Source: Rossellomorea marisflavi (lineage in GTDB: Bacteria; Bacillota; Bacilli; Bacillales; Bacillaceae_B). Taken from it: a DNA stretch of 64,000 bases. How positions within the stretch are numbered: the stretch's first letter is position 1; every line of letters starts with the position of its first letter. The position numbers and the translations under genes are program-made. Below are positions 47,019 through 54,870 of this stretch, piece by piece. A model generated the notes under the pieces. The model saw nothing but the letters and a program-made list of their open reading frames with translations. It was not told where the DNA came from and searched no databases. The stretch spans positions 418,163 through 482,162 of the forward strand of contig NZ_LGUE01000004.1 of the NCBI RefSeq assembly GCF_001274775.1, read 5' to 3'.

Positions 47019-48014
47019 TTAGCCTTTTTCAAATATCTCTTGTTTATTTTCCACTATTCTGGCTACTTTCATTTTGACACGTGGAACTCCATCTTTTTGA
47101 TAATAATCATTTAATATAGGCTCTACTTCATAGTTGTCTGTACAAAGGATCTTAGGAGAAAATTGCTCAACATACATGTCGCCATAACCTTTAACACAGT
47201 TCGCCATTGTATCCAGTGCAATTAAACTTAAAGGTCTTCCTTTGTTCAGCCACGTTTTCATTCTCTCCCAGGTTGGGAAGCATACGGCTGCCAGCCTTCC
47301 CCAATTATCGTTAAAACTCATGGAAGTTGACTCAATCCAATCAAGTACATTACTTGAACGGAAGCGGTGTAAGCAGGTAAAAGCCGCTATTGGCAATTCT
47401 TTTTCACCTACCAGTTTCAATTTCCCAAAGATATTACTCAATCCCTTTTCGGATGGCAAACTACTGGCTGTCGCCCAAGAAATCGGGTAAAGTAAATCTT
47501 CCTCATAATTCTCCCAAAGTTCTCTTACCCACCCTGAAGCAGAAGCACCTAAAACATCAGCTACAATTTCCAACATTCTCGATTTCACTTCGTAATTTCC
47601 GGTTACATAAAATCTAGATTTCACTGAACTCAAAGTCTTTTCGATATCGTGTTTTTTAAGGGCATTTATTACATCATCCTCAAGAAACCATTTGGTGATC
47701 GAAAAGTCTAATAAAGACTCCAAATTATCTCGAACCTCTCGTAATGTGGGTGCTTTATCTTTTTTTGTTACAACTATATCTTCTTCTGGTTGGAAAGCCT
47801 CTCCGTTCTCTTCATAAAAATCATCATGCAATGAAAATTTATTAGGGGAATGAACAACCGCTAAGTTGTACCATTCAATAGGTCGTAATGAATATTTCAC
47901 TAACCTTTCGTGACATTGATTGCATAATTTATAAGGTTGACTAGGGTCATCAGATGTTTCTACAACGTTAATCTCGTTTCTTTTACAGGCTTCACACAAA
48001 TCAGTTATCGCCAC
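47019..48014 (-). CDS. Zn-ribbon protein with HEAT-like helical repeats
   Basis: About 331 residues; the start is likely the GTG at 48014 eight bases after AAAGGGAG (a GTG at 48023 is also open). The N-terminus has two CxxC knuckles (LCEAC and LCNQC, ~20 residues apart), a zinc ribbon. The rest is helical with repeated segments (EKTLSSVKSRFYVTGNYEVKSRMLEIVADVLG, IAAFTCLHRFRSSNVLDWIES, PLSLIALDTMANCVKGYG) that read like HEAT repeats. The composition is AT-rich. It is probably a protein-protein interaction factor. I know no named family, so function is not assigned. Confidence 0.6.
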   Translation of the reverse strand: MAITDLCEACKRNEINVVETSDDPSQPYKLCNQCHERLVKYSLRPIEWYNLAVVHSPNKFSLHDDFYEENGEAFQPEEDIVVTKKDKAPTLREVRDNLESLLDFSITKWFLEDDVINALKKHDIEKTLSSVKSRFYVTGNYEVKSRMLEIVADVLGASASGWVRELWENYEEDLLYPISWATASSLPSEKGLSNIFGKLKLVGEKELPIAAFTCLHRFRSSNVLDWIESTSMSFNDNWGRLAAVCFPTWERMKTWLNKGRPLSLIALDTMANCVKGYGDMYVEQFSPKILCTDNYEVEPILNDYYQKDGVPRVKMKVARIVENKQEIFEKG

Positions 48015-48043
48015 TGACACCACTCCCTTTTATTGCATATATA

Positions 48044-48814
48044 TTAATGCCCACCCCAAAAACGATACTCATAAAGATCAAAGTCCATTTCATGCTCCAG
48101 AAAACGTTGAAAAAACCCCTTCTCTTCACGTGGAATCTCAAAGGAGCCAGTCACCGGATGCGCTGCTGACAGGAGGAAGATACTTCGGCACTCATCCAGG
48201 GGGATGCAGGTCACGTCCTCTTTCCCCACGAGGATCTTGGACTCACTGTCAAGATCATTCCATCCAATCTCCCAGATGGCGTCTTCTTCGGAAATCCCAT
48301 ACGGAGATGGCTCCGATTCCACAAAAAGGCCATGGGTGGCAGACCATTCGATGGCCGATGGACAGTTCACGTGGGAGCCAATATACATATAGTAATCCGT
48401 CCCCAAATGGATGAAGAAACGATCCTCATACAGCTGGCACCAGATGAAATCCCGTAACACCATCTTCATGATCAAGCGCAGGGCACCCAGGTCGACCAAG
48501 GAATCTTCCTTCAGCACAACGCCTTCAAATTCACTCTCATATAAGAAAGATGCCCGATCCTCTTCTGTTATGCTCCCTTCCAACCCCAGAACACGCACGG
48601 ATTGGATGCCGTTCTCCTCCATAAATGCAATGGCAGAATCAATATAAGCCTCCTCTACCCGTAGATAGTCATCGAGCGTCAATTCGTTCCCATCAAAGGT
48701 CTCCCCTATATCAGAAGGTGAAGTCCACTCCTCTATCAAGGTGTAGTGGCCATGCTCATCCCTGAACCTTGGATCGTACTTCGTGACACGCCACTGGTAC
48801 TGTATGTGTTTCAC
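48044..48814 (-). CDS. Conserved hypothetical protein
   Basis: 256 residues from a GTG after GGAGGAG. It is soluble and acidic, with QYQWRVTKYDPRFRDEHGHY at the start and LRDFIWCQLYEDRFFIHLGTDYYMYIGSHV in the middle. The end is PREEKGFFQRFLEHEMDFDLYEYRFWGGH. Tyr and Phe are abundant. No family is known to me. It lies 30 bp upstream of the zinc-ribbon gene on the same strand, so the two are probably co-transcribed despite different base composition (this gene is GC-richer). Confidence 0.65.
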   Translation of the reverse strand: MKHIQYQWRVTKYDPRFRDEHGHYTLIEEWTSPSDIGETFDGNELTLDDYLRVEEAYIDSAIAFMEENGIQSVRVLGLEGSITEEDRASFLYESEFEGVVLKEDSLVDLGALRLIMKMVLRDFIWCQLYEDRFFIHLGTDYYMYIGSHVNCPSAIEWSATHGLFVESEPSPYGISEEDAIWEIGWNDLDSESKILVGKEDVTCIPLDECRSIFLLSAAHPVTGSFEIPREEKGFFQRFLEHEMDFDLYEYRFWGGH

Positions 48815-48953
48815 GATCCGACTCCTCCATTATTTCTGTCATGTGCGTATCTTTCCTTCACTATACCATATATTTTTCCAATATTATCAAATCAATTGTA
48901 GTATAATGGAAACAAGATCCATTTGCGGTAAGGCAGATCAACAGGGGGTATGT

Positions 48954-49304
48954 ATGAATAAGAAAAAGGTGATTCGGATTGTCTCGGTTCTCTCTCTAGG
49001 GACCGTTCTACTAACGTTATGGGCTGTTTTTTCTTACAAAGAATCTGATAAATTTGGTGGATTTCCTGTCCCTCAATTGGCGAAGAAAACAGTGAGTAGG
49101 GAGGACTTTGAATCGTTCACATGGGCTGGTACTTCTGAAGCTAAGGAGGATGGGCTTCCTTTCCTTTACCGTTCGCATATCAAAGCGGGAGGATGGAAAA
49201 AAACGTTTACAGAAGGGACTCTGACGACGTATCAAAAAGGTGAACATAAAATTGATGTGATCGCACAAACAGGCTATCTTTCCATAAACGTTAGTAGAGA
49301 GTAG
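48954..49304 (+). CDS. Membrane-anchored hypothetical protein
   Basis: 116 residues from the ATG at 48954 after CAGGGGGTATGT; the longer frame is antisense. One N-terminal membrane helix (VIRIVSVLSLGTVLLTLWAVF) precedes a polar domain (TVSREDFESFTWAGTSEAKEDGLPFLYRSHIKAGGWKK...). TATAAT at 48902-48907 is a likely -10. It has no recognised family. A terminator follows at 49321-49357. Confidence 0.65.
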   Translation: MNKKKVIRIVSVLSLGTVLLTLWAVFSYKESDKFGGFPVPQLAKKTVSREDFESFTWAGTSEAKEDGLPFLYRSHIKAGGWKKTFTEGTLTTYQKGEHKIDVIAQTGYLSINVSRE

Positions 49305-49320
49305 TCGTGTATTCTGCATG

Positions 49321-49357
49321 AACCAATCCCTTAATAATAAGGTGGTTGGTCCTTTTT
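49321..49357 (+). terminator. Rho-independent terminator
   Basis: AACCA..CCCTTA / TAAGG..GTTGGTC with ATAA loop and a T-run. Confidence 0.65.
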
Positions 49358-49533
49358 CATTTCGAGACATTCTTTCATCACCAATTTTAAAAATCCAAAA
49401 GAAGTCTGAATCTTTACAAAAAACCTCTTGTAAACCTCTCACTCCCTCCCCTATCATGGCAGTAGTGGCACCTTAATCCAGTATGCGCATCGTGCCGATG
49501 TTCATATAAAAAACTACATACAGGAGGCTCTCC

Positions 49534-50157
49534 ATGCTCAAGAAAACCATGTTGTTTGTCGTTGCCCTTGTCCTTTCCTTCTCCCTGTTCCTGCCGTCCG
49601 CGTTTGCCACTCCGCCTGTCACGCCGTCGAAAGCGACGTCCCAGTCCCAGCTGAACGGACTCACGGTGAAGAGCGAGGGGGCGATGACCGGCTACTCCCG
49701 GGACAAGTTCCCCCACTGGATCAGCCAGGGCGGCGGATGTGATACCCGCCAGGTCGTCCTGAAGCGCGATGCCGATTCGTACAGTGGCAACTGCCCGGTG
49801 ACGTCGGGCAGCTGGTACAGCTATTATGACGGCGTCACGTTCACCGATCCTTCCGACCTCGACATCGACCACATCGTCCCACTAGCTGAAGCATGGCGCT
49901 CCGGTGCCAGCAGCTGGTCCACCGCCCAGCGCGAAGCATTCGCCAATGATCTGAGCGGCTCCCAGCTCATCGCTGTCTCCGCAAGCAGCAACCGCTCCAA
50001 GGGCGACCAGGACCCATCCACCTGGCAGCCGCCCCGTGCCGGTGCGAAATGTGGCTACGCCAAATGGTGGATCAGCACCAAGTCCAAATGGAACCTGAGC
50101 CTGCAATCGTCCGAGAAGACCGCCCTTCAAGGGATGCTGAATAGCTGCGTATACTGA
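49534..50157 (+). CDS. Secreted HNH-family nuclease (DUF1524-type)
   Basis: 207 residues from an ATG after CAGGAGG. A signal peptide (LKKTMLFVVALVLSFSLFLPSAFA) is cleaved after AFA. The nuclease core contains the catalytic DIDHIVPLAEAWRSGA with the His-Asn motif SNRSKGDQDPSTW (~150). The four cysteines at CDTR, NCPV, CGYAK and SCVY could form two disulfides. This is a secreted, HNH-type nuclease, useful for DNA scavenging or competition. No immunity gene is apparent next to it. Confidence 0.85.
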   Translation: MLKKTMLFVVALVLSFSLFLPSAFATPPVTPSKATSQSQLNGLTVKSEGAMTGYSRDKFPHWISQGGGCDTRQVVLKRDADSYSGNCPVTSGSWYSYYDGVTFTDPSDLDIDHIVPLAEAWRSGASSWSTAQREAFANDLSGSQLIAVSASSNRSKGDQDPSTWQPPRAGAKCGYAKWWISTKSKWNLSLQSSEKTALQGMLNSCVY

Positions 50158-50170
50158 TAGACTAAAAGAA

Positions 50171-50202
50171 AAACGGACGATCCTCATCGGGATCGTCCGT
50201 TT
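50171..50202 (+). terminator. Rho-independent terminator
   Basis: AAACGGACGATC / GATCGTCCGTTT, loop CTCATCGG, immediately after the nuclease. Confidence 0.82.
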
Positions 50203-50220
50203 CAAACAGGAGGCCAAACC

Positions 50221-50463
50221 ATGGAAACCAAATCAAGCACGTTCAACGCAAGCCATGGCGTCATGACCGAAGAAGTCGGCGTCATCAGCGGGGAGCTTGA
50301 GCTCGTCACCACCTGCGATGAAGATGGCATCCTCTCCCTCAAGATCACCTATGTGGGTGCAGAAGAATGGTACACCCTGCCCGGTGAGGAGTATCGGCTG
50401 TTTGATGCCCGGGATCATGAGGTGGTTCATGGGATGCTGGTGAAGGTCCTGGAAAGAAGCTGA
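50221..50463 (+). CDS. Small hypothetical protein downstream of the nuclease
   Basis: 80 residues from an ATG after CAGGAGGCC. It is soluble, acidic and beta-rich: VGVISGELELVTTCDEDGILSLKITYVGAEEWYTLPGEEYRLFDARDHEVV. The size and location right after a secreted nuclease make it a candidate partner, but a terminator lies between the genes and no immunity family is recognised. Confidence 0.6.
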   Translation: METKSSTFNASHGVMTEEVGVISGELELVTTCDEDGILSLKITYVGAEEWYTLPGEEYRLFDARDHEVVHGMLVKVLERS

Positions 50464-50488
50464 GTTTCTACTAAAATATAATCAATGC

Positions 50489-50520
50489 CAAAGACGCTTG
50501 GAATCCCAAGCGTCTTTGTC
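50489..50520. terminator. Bidirectional terminator
   Basis: AAAGACGCTTGG / CCAAGCGTCTTT with a short loop between the convergent small gene and the DUF4275 operon. Confidence 0.83.
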
Positions 50521-50524
50521 TTTT

Positions 50525-50959
50525 CTATCTCCTACTGAAATAGGGACCAAGCCAATCGGTCTCATGCGTGAGCACGAACGTCCAACGGAACTGTTTATCT
50601 ACGACATAGACGTCGCGGCCCACTTCACTTGATAAGTCCTTCACATCAAAACCCGACGCATTCTCAAGAAGCAGGGCGTCCTCCGTGTCCTGAAAGAAGA
50701 TGAAACACTTCTGTTTCTGTTGATCCCTGAAGGCACCTTCCGCCATTTCACCTTCCAGACATGTCCTCTTCTTGTAGCTGAACAGATGCCACAGATATCC
50801 ACCAAATCCATCCTGGTCAGACAAATAGATCGACTGTTTCTCCTTTTCGCTGAGGTGACCGGCAAAATGGGTTTCCCATTCTTTCTTCAAGTACGCTCCC
50901 CATCCAGGGATGTCCCGTACCTTGATGTTTTTTTCTTTTAATCGATCGATCAGATTCAT
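50525..50959 (-). CDS. DUF4275-family protein
   Basis: The start is the ATG at 50959 after GGAGGGTTGCA. It has 144 residues. The pattern MNLIDRLKEKNIKVRDIPGW, WETHFAGHLSEKEKQSIYL, YLWHLFSYKK and the ending WTFVLTHETDWLGPYFSR match DUF4275. It is soluble and of unknown function. It is the last gene of a three-gene operon (51671 down to 50525) with a 174-residue protein and a 48-residue basic protein. Confidence 0.75.
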   Translation of the reverse strand: MNLIDRLKEKNIKVRDIPGWGAYLKKEWETHFAGHLSEKEKQSIYLSDQDGFGGYLWHLFSYKKRTCLEGEMAEGAFRDQQKQKCFIFFQDTEDALLLENASGFDVKDLSSEVGRDVYVVDKQFRWTFVLTHETDWLGPYFSRR

Positions 50960-50997
50960 TGCAACCCTCCATGAACTCCTCAGCGCGTTAGAGCCTA

Positions 50998-51522
50998 TCA
51001 CGCTTCTCTTCCGTACCCTCGACCTCTCAAAATCGTGGCAACGGCTATCCTGTCCTGCATGCAAGAGAAGGCATTCTTTTTGGCCAAGCCAATCAGCTTA
51101 TCATCGGAGAATTGGTCATAATACTCGATGCGAGCTCCTACTTTTTCCTTATGTTCATCAAGCTTGTCGCGAAGACCAGAGAGAAAGGATTTCAGTTTGA
51201 ATTTCCATGGAGAAACCTCTGCAAGTTCCAAGGCATACTCACTCATGATGACATGGGTCACATCGAGGCCGACGATTCTCGTAGAGCCTGGATAATCCGT
51301 CACCTTCAGATTCATGATGATACCCTCTTCCACAATGATGCGTATCGCTTCCTTAAGCGCTCCGTAGTCATGCTTAAATTCTTTCTCGAACAAGGGGGCG
51401 ATGATCGGCTCCCCTTGCTGATGGTACATTTCTGCTGGAAACCACGGATCTTCAGGGGTTTCGATGGCCCGGTATATGTTCACCTTGTGGACGATGGTAT
51501 AAATGAGTGCGTCAATGTTCAT
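50998..51522 (-). CDS. Conserved hypothetical protein
   Basis: 174 residues, no signal peptide. Segments include ALIYTIVHKVNIYRAIETPEDPWFPAEMYH, GALKEAIRIIVEEGIIMNLKVTDYPGSTRIVGLDVTHVIMSEY and the helical AKKNAFSCMQDRIAVATILRGRGYG. It starts next to the end of the small basic protein gene and is followed by the DUF4275 gene. Family not recognised. Confidence 0.6.
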   Translation of the reverse strand: MNIDALIYTIVHKVNIYRAIETPEDPWFPAEMYHQQGEPIIAPLFEKEFKHDYGALKEAIRIIVEEGIIMNLKVTDYPGSTRIVGLDVTHVIMSEYALELAEVSPWKFKLKSFLSGLRDKLDEHKEKVGARIEYYDQFSDDKLIGLAKKNAFSCMQDRIAVATILRGRGYGREA

Positions 51523-51524
51523 GA

Positions 51525-51671
51525 TTACTTTTTCCCTGAGGGAGTATTCCTAGACTGACCGGCGTCGCTCCTCTTCGCCCTCCATCTTCCATCATTGTTC
51601 TTTGAACGGACCTGACCCTTCGTCGGTCCACTTTTTACAATCGGTCCTTTGGTTTCTTTTGGACTTGGCAT
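51525..51671 (-). CDS. 48-residue basic, Pro/Lys/Ser-rich protein
   Basis: The product begins MPSPKETKGPIVKSGPTKGQ and ends RNTPSGKK. It is highly basic and apparently unfolded, with a GRWRAKRSDAG core. The ATG follows GGAGAATGAGGA. It ends just before the start of the next gene, so it leads the operon. Too short for a family call; the charge suggests nucleic-acid or protein binding. Confidence 0.5.
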   Translation of the reverse strand: MPSPKETKGPIVKSGPTKGQVRSKNNDGRWRAKRSDAGQSRNTPSGKK

Positions 51672-51786
51672 ATTCCTCATTCTCCTCTATTATTCGTTTA
51701 CTTTATTTTAACGAATTGCTAGTGATAGGTAAATCGAAACATGACATAAGACTCCCTGAAGAGAAAATAACGTAATACCTAAACAA

Positions 51787-51836
51787 AAAAACTTCCCAGA
51801 GAATCGGACCAACCATCCACTCTCCAGGAAGCTTTT
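51787..51836 (-). terminator. Terminator of the aldo/keto reductase gene
   Basis: On the reverse strand AAGCTTCCTGGAGAG pairs partly with CTCTGGGAAGTT and ends in TTTTTTT. Confidence 0.65.
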
Positions 51837-51844
51837 TCTTCATC

Positions 51845-52690
51845 TTATTTCACGTAATTCACAAACATCTCCACCGTTTCAGGATCAGTATGGTTGAAGA
51901 ACAGCGACTCCTTCTGATCAAGCTCGGCAATCTTCTCCATATCCTTTTTGGACAGTTCAAAGTCGAACACGTCGAAGTTCTGGATCATGCGCTCTTTGGT
52001 GACGGTCTTCGGAATGACGACGACGTCGCGCTGGATCAGGTAGCGGAGGGCTACTTGGGCAGGGGTTTTGCCGTATGGTTGGCCGACTGCCTGGAGCGTT
52101 TCGTTGGTGAAGAAGTCGTTCTTTCCTTCGGCAAATGGTCCCCATGATTCGATCTGGGTACCGTATTTCTTCATGATTTCCTGTGGTTTTTGCTGTTGGT
52201 TGAAGACGTGGGTCTCCACTTGGTTGACCATTGGGGTGATCTCACTGAATTCGGCGATGTCGATGAAGCGGTCCGGGTAGAAGTTACTCACGCCGATCGC
52301 TTTCAGCTTGCCGGCCTTGTAGTATTCCTCCATGGCGCGGTAGGTGCCGTAGTAGTCGTTGAACGGCTGATGGATCAGCAACAGATCGATGTAATCCGTC
52401 TGCAGCAGGCGAAGGGATTCCTCGATGGATGCCTTTGCCTTCTCGTAGCCCGCGTTCAAGATCCACACCTTGGTGGTGAGGAAGAACTCTTCCCGCGGCA
52501 GTCCGCTTTTCTTCACGGCATTGCCGACGGCCTCTTCATTTCCGTACGCCTGGGCCGTGTCGATGGAGCGATACCCCACTTCGAGCGCCTCGCTCACGAC
52601 GCGCTCGCATTCTTCAAGATCCCTTACTTGATACACGCCGAAACCTAAGATCGGCATCTCGACTCCGTTGGATAATGTCACATTCTTCAT
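51845..52690 (-). CDS. Aldo/keto reductase controlled by a MerR regulator
   Basis: 281 residues, AKR5-like size. The catalytic tetrad is visible: Asp and Tyr in [13 protein letters not shown] (~43-49), Lys in TTKVW (~73) and His in LLLIHQP (~106). The NADPH-binding end is [23 protein letters not shown]. It reduces aldehydes or ketones with NADPH. The ATG follows AGGAGGAATC. The promoter has a 19-bp spacer with a palindrome, so the divergent MerR protein activates it, probably on reactive carbonyls (as in the AdhR/YraB system; inference). Confidence 0.9.
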   Translation of the reverse strand: MKNVTLSNGVEMPILGFGVYQVRDLEECERVVSEALEVGYRSIDTAQAYGNEEAVGNAVKKSGLPREEFFLTTKVWILNAGYEKAKASIEESLRLLQTDYIDLLLIHQPFNDYYGTYRAMEEYYKAGKLKAIGVSNFYPDRFIDIAEFSEITPMVNQVETHVFNQQQKPQEIMKKYGTQIESWGPFAEGKNDFFTNETLQAVGQPYGKTPAQVALRYLIQRDVVVIPKTVTKERMIQNFDVFDFELSKKDMEKIAELDQKESLFFNHTDPETVEMFVNYVK

Positions 52691-52724
52691 GGTTGATTCC
52701 TCCTATATGTGGTTGATCACTTTC

Positions 52725-52755
52725 ATTCTAATCCCTTCGAGTTACTCGAAGGCAA
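52725..52755 (-). promoter_or_regulatory. MerR-type promoter of the aldo/keto reductase gene
   Basis: Read on the reverse strand: -35 TTGCCT, spacer of exactly 19 bp, -10 TAGAAT. The spacer contains CTTCGAGTAACTCGAAG (52735-52751), a perfect 8-1-8 palindrome. This is the classic MerR activator layout. Confidence 0.85.
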
Positions 52756-52810
52756 GCCCCAACCCTATCATTTACAAATCAAATACGATGGGCTATCCTT
52801 ACGTTACCAC

Positions 52811-52827
52811 CTTCGAGTAACACGAAG
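52811..52827. promoter_or_regulatory. Second copy of the MerR palindrome
   Basis: CTTCGAGT-A-ACACGAAG differs at one base from a perfect palindrome. It lies between the two divergent genes, about 30 bp before the regulator's ATG. It may allow autoregulation. Confidence 0.65.
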
Positions 52828-52853
52828 GCAAATCGTATGCATATGGAGTGATC

Positions 52854-53270
52854 ATGTTGCTGACCGTCAAAGAAGTATCCAGGCTCCTGGATCTCACCGA
52901 GCACACCATCCGCTTCTACACCGACAAGGGCCTCGTCCCGAGCCTGAAGCGCGATGAACATAACAAGCGCCTCTTCGATGAAGAGTCCATCAGCTGGCTC
53001 ACCGGCATCAAATACCTGAAGCAGTGCGGCATGAGCGTCGAAGACATCAAAGCCTACGTCGACCTCTGCCTGGAAGGGCACGACACCATCGAAGAGCGCT
53101 ATGCCATCATCGAGAAGAAGCGCGCCATCGCCCATGAACAGCTGAAGGAAGCCCGGGAACGGGTCGACTTCATGGAGGAGAAAGCCCGGCACTACCATGA
53201 GATCCTGACAAAAAAGATCCCTGACGATACGAATCCGGGCAAGTGGCATAGGGAAGTTCAGTCGAACTAG
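52854..53270 (+). CDS. MerR-family regulator (NmlR/AdhR-like)
   Basis: 138 residues from the ATG at 52854 after TGGAGTGATC. The winged helix-turn-helix is VKEVSRLLDLTEHTIRFYTDKGLVPSLKRDEHNKRLFDEE, followed by a coiled coil (~80-120). A single Cys lies in LKQCGMSVEDI and another in VDLCLEGHD; the second position is the redox/aldehyde-reactive cysteine region in NmlR/AdhR proteins. It faces the aldo/keto reductase gene with two CTTCGAG-type palindromes between them. The role is activation on aldehyde or electrophile stress (inference). Confidence 0.87.
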   Translation: MLLTVKEVSRLLDLTEHTIRFYTDKGLVPSLKRDEHNKRLFDEESISWLTGIKYLKQCGMSVEDIKAYVDLCLEGHDTIEERYAIIEKKRAIAHEQLKEARERVDFMEEKARHYHEILTKKIPDDTNPGKWHREVQSN

Positions 53271-53307
53271 AAACGAGCTTGTCCCTCAAGAGGGCAAGCT
53301 CGTTTTT
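53271..53307. terminator. Bidirectional terminator
   Basis: AAACGAGCTTG / CAAGCTCGTTTTT with a 13-base loop between the MerR gene and the AT-rich insert. Confidence 0.85.
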
Positions 53308-53314
53308 AATAATA

Positions 53315-54721
53315 CTATTTTGTTTTTTTCGAAATGTTTATTAGTTTTGTCTTATATAGCGACCATGGACTTCTTTCACCTTGATTATGTGTATAGAGGG
53401 TTTTATACCCAGATCCATTACTTCTAAATATTCCTATGGATGGAAATAGTGTATGGTATCCTCTCATTTTTGTAGTCCCATCTCGATAGATTTCAGATCG
53501 AAATTCGTATTCTACATTGGGAGAAGCTATATAATATGGGTTATTTGCTTTGTGCTTGAAATTGATATCTACCATAGATTTTGTTTTTTTCGTTACTCCA
53601 AAATAAACGTTATTGCCTGAAGCAGTTTTTGAATCTTTAAATTTGTATGTTCCGTTGGAGTTTTTTGTATACCGCTTAGTAGCTCCTACACCCTTTGTTT
53701 GAGTAGTACTTCTATCACTCCATTTTATCTTTGCCGTTAAGGTAGTTCTAGTGCTACCCGAATCAGTAATAGATTTTCTCTTATCAGTTGCAAAATAATA
53801 TTTAGAAGTTCCTGGTCCTTTTAAGTATCCACTAGCAAACTTCTTAGAGTTCAATATCATAGTATTAATTTTAATCCAAGTATTAGCAGGAAGTGTTGCC
53901 ATTGTAGAAAACTCACTAGATTTCGTTAAATCTTCTAATTCCATATCTTCATAGGTTGGTGGTAAAGTTTTTATGGGCGTTGTAGTTTCAACAAAGTCAA
54001 AGGGTTCTCTTTCAAGATCATCATATAAAGTTCCTATATCTTCAGTATACTCTTCCTCATCTTGAACTTGTTCTTCATCAAATTCATCCGCCTCTCGATT
54101 TTCTTGCTCTTGTGCTTTTTCAAGGTAGAGTGCAATTTCTTCCTTAATTTCTTTAATCCTATCTTCCGTCATCCTTACTCTAGTTCCAATAGTAAATTCA
54201 TAAGAAGAATTTTCTTTAAGGTTTTCACTTAAGTAAAGGTTTTCAGTAGAAGTAGATACTTCTTCCCCATCTTTATAAATAGTATACTCTTCTGCGTTTT
54301 CAATTACTGGCCAGTTTAAGACTACACTATTTTCATTTGCTAGAGCATCAACACCGACATCGCCATACTCGTCATCTTCAATAGGAGTAAAAGCCTTCAC
54401 ATATGCTTTATCTATAACTCGGTTCTTATTATCTATTGCAGCAATATAATATTCATTTAAACTGCCTTCTTCTAAATCTGTTTGAAGAAAAACAGAATCT
54501 TCTCCAAGATAGATAATCCTATCTTCATATACGATCCCATACTTAATAGCATTTGATACTTTGTTCCATTCAATCGAAATCGAATTAGGTGATTTTTTTA
54601 TATTAAACTCTTGCAAATTAAACTTTGAATTATTTGCTTCAGCCCTATCGCTTCCCCAACTCAATCCTGTTGTCATAAAAATTAAAAACGCAATTAATGT
54701 TACAAAAAGTATTTTTTTCAA
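53315..54721 (-). CDS. Secreted Fn3-like protein with novel C-terminal domain (AT-rich, acquired)
   Basis: 468 residues with a signal peptide (ILFVTLIAFLIFMTTGLSWG). Residues ~33-110 and ~120-185 look like two fibronectin-type-III modules (ISIEWNKVSNAIKYGIVYEDR; VVLNWPVIENAEEYTIYKDG). A coiled, Glu-rich linker (EQENREADEFDEEQVQDEEE) follows. The C-terminal ~190 residues are basic and Lys/Thr/Ser-rich with INTMILNSKKFASGYLKGPGTSKYYFATDKR, which resembles the DUF3238-type secreted domain (uncertain). The gene is far more AT-rich than its neighbours, so it was probably acquired. A bitopic membrane protein gene of equal composition lies upstream. Confidence 0.65.
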   Translation of the reverse strand: MKKILFVTLIAFLIFMTTGLSWGSDRAEANNSKFNLQEFNIKKSPNSISIEWNKVSNAIKYGIVYEDRIIYLGEDSVFLQTDLEEGSLNEYYIAAIDNKNRVIDKAYVKAFTPIEDDEYGDVGVDALANENSVVLNWPVIENAEEYTIYKDGEEVSTSTENLYLSENLKENSSYEFTIGTRVRMTEDRIKEIKEEIALYLEKAQEQENREADEFDEEQVQDEEEYTEDIGTLYDDLEREPFDFVETTTPIKTLPPTYEDMELEDLTKSSEFSTMATLPANTWIKINTMILNSKKFASGYLKGPGTSKYYFATDKRKSITDSGSTRTTLTAKIKWSDRSTTQTKGVGATKRYTKNSNGTYKFKDSKTASGNNVYFGVTKKTKSMVDINFKHKANNPYYIASPNVEYEFRSEIYRDGTTKMRGYHTLFPSIGIFRSNGSGYKTLYTHNQGERSPWSLYKTKLINISKKTK

Positions 54722-54815
54722 ATTAATTCCTCCCTTTCCTAAAATTATAACATATATCCTTGCTAAAAATTACAAATTTTATTAAAAATGTATTTAAACA
54801 CCTTTATTTACTCAT

Positions 54816-54849
54816 AAAAAAACTCTTACGCACTTTCCGTAAGAGTTAG
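54816..54849 (-). terminator. Terminator of the bitopic membrane gene
   Basis: AACTCTTACG / CGTAAGAGTT followed on the reverse strand by seven T. Confidence 0.8.
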
Positions 54850-54870
54850 ATATTCTATGATTCACTGCTA

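Noticed and set aside
48783..48953. N-terminal extension of the protein at 48954
   Set aside because: Cys/Tyr/Phe-rich, non-coding-like and upstream of the -10 and ribosome site.
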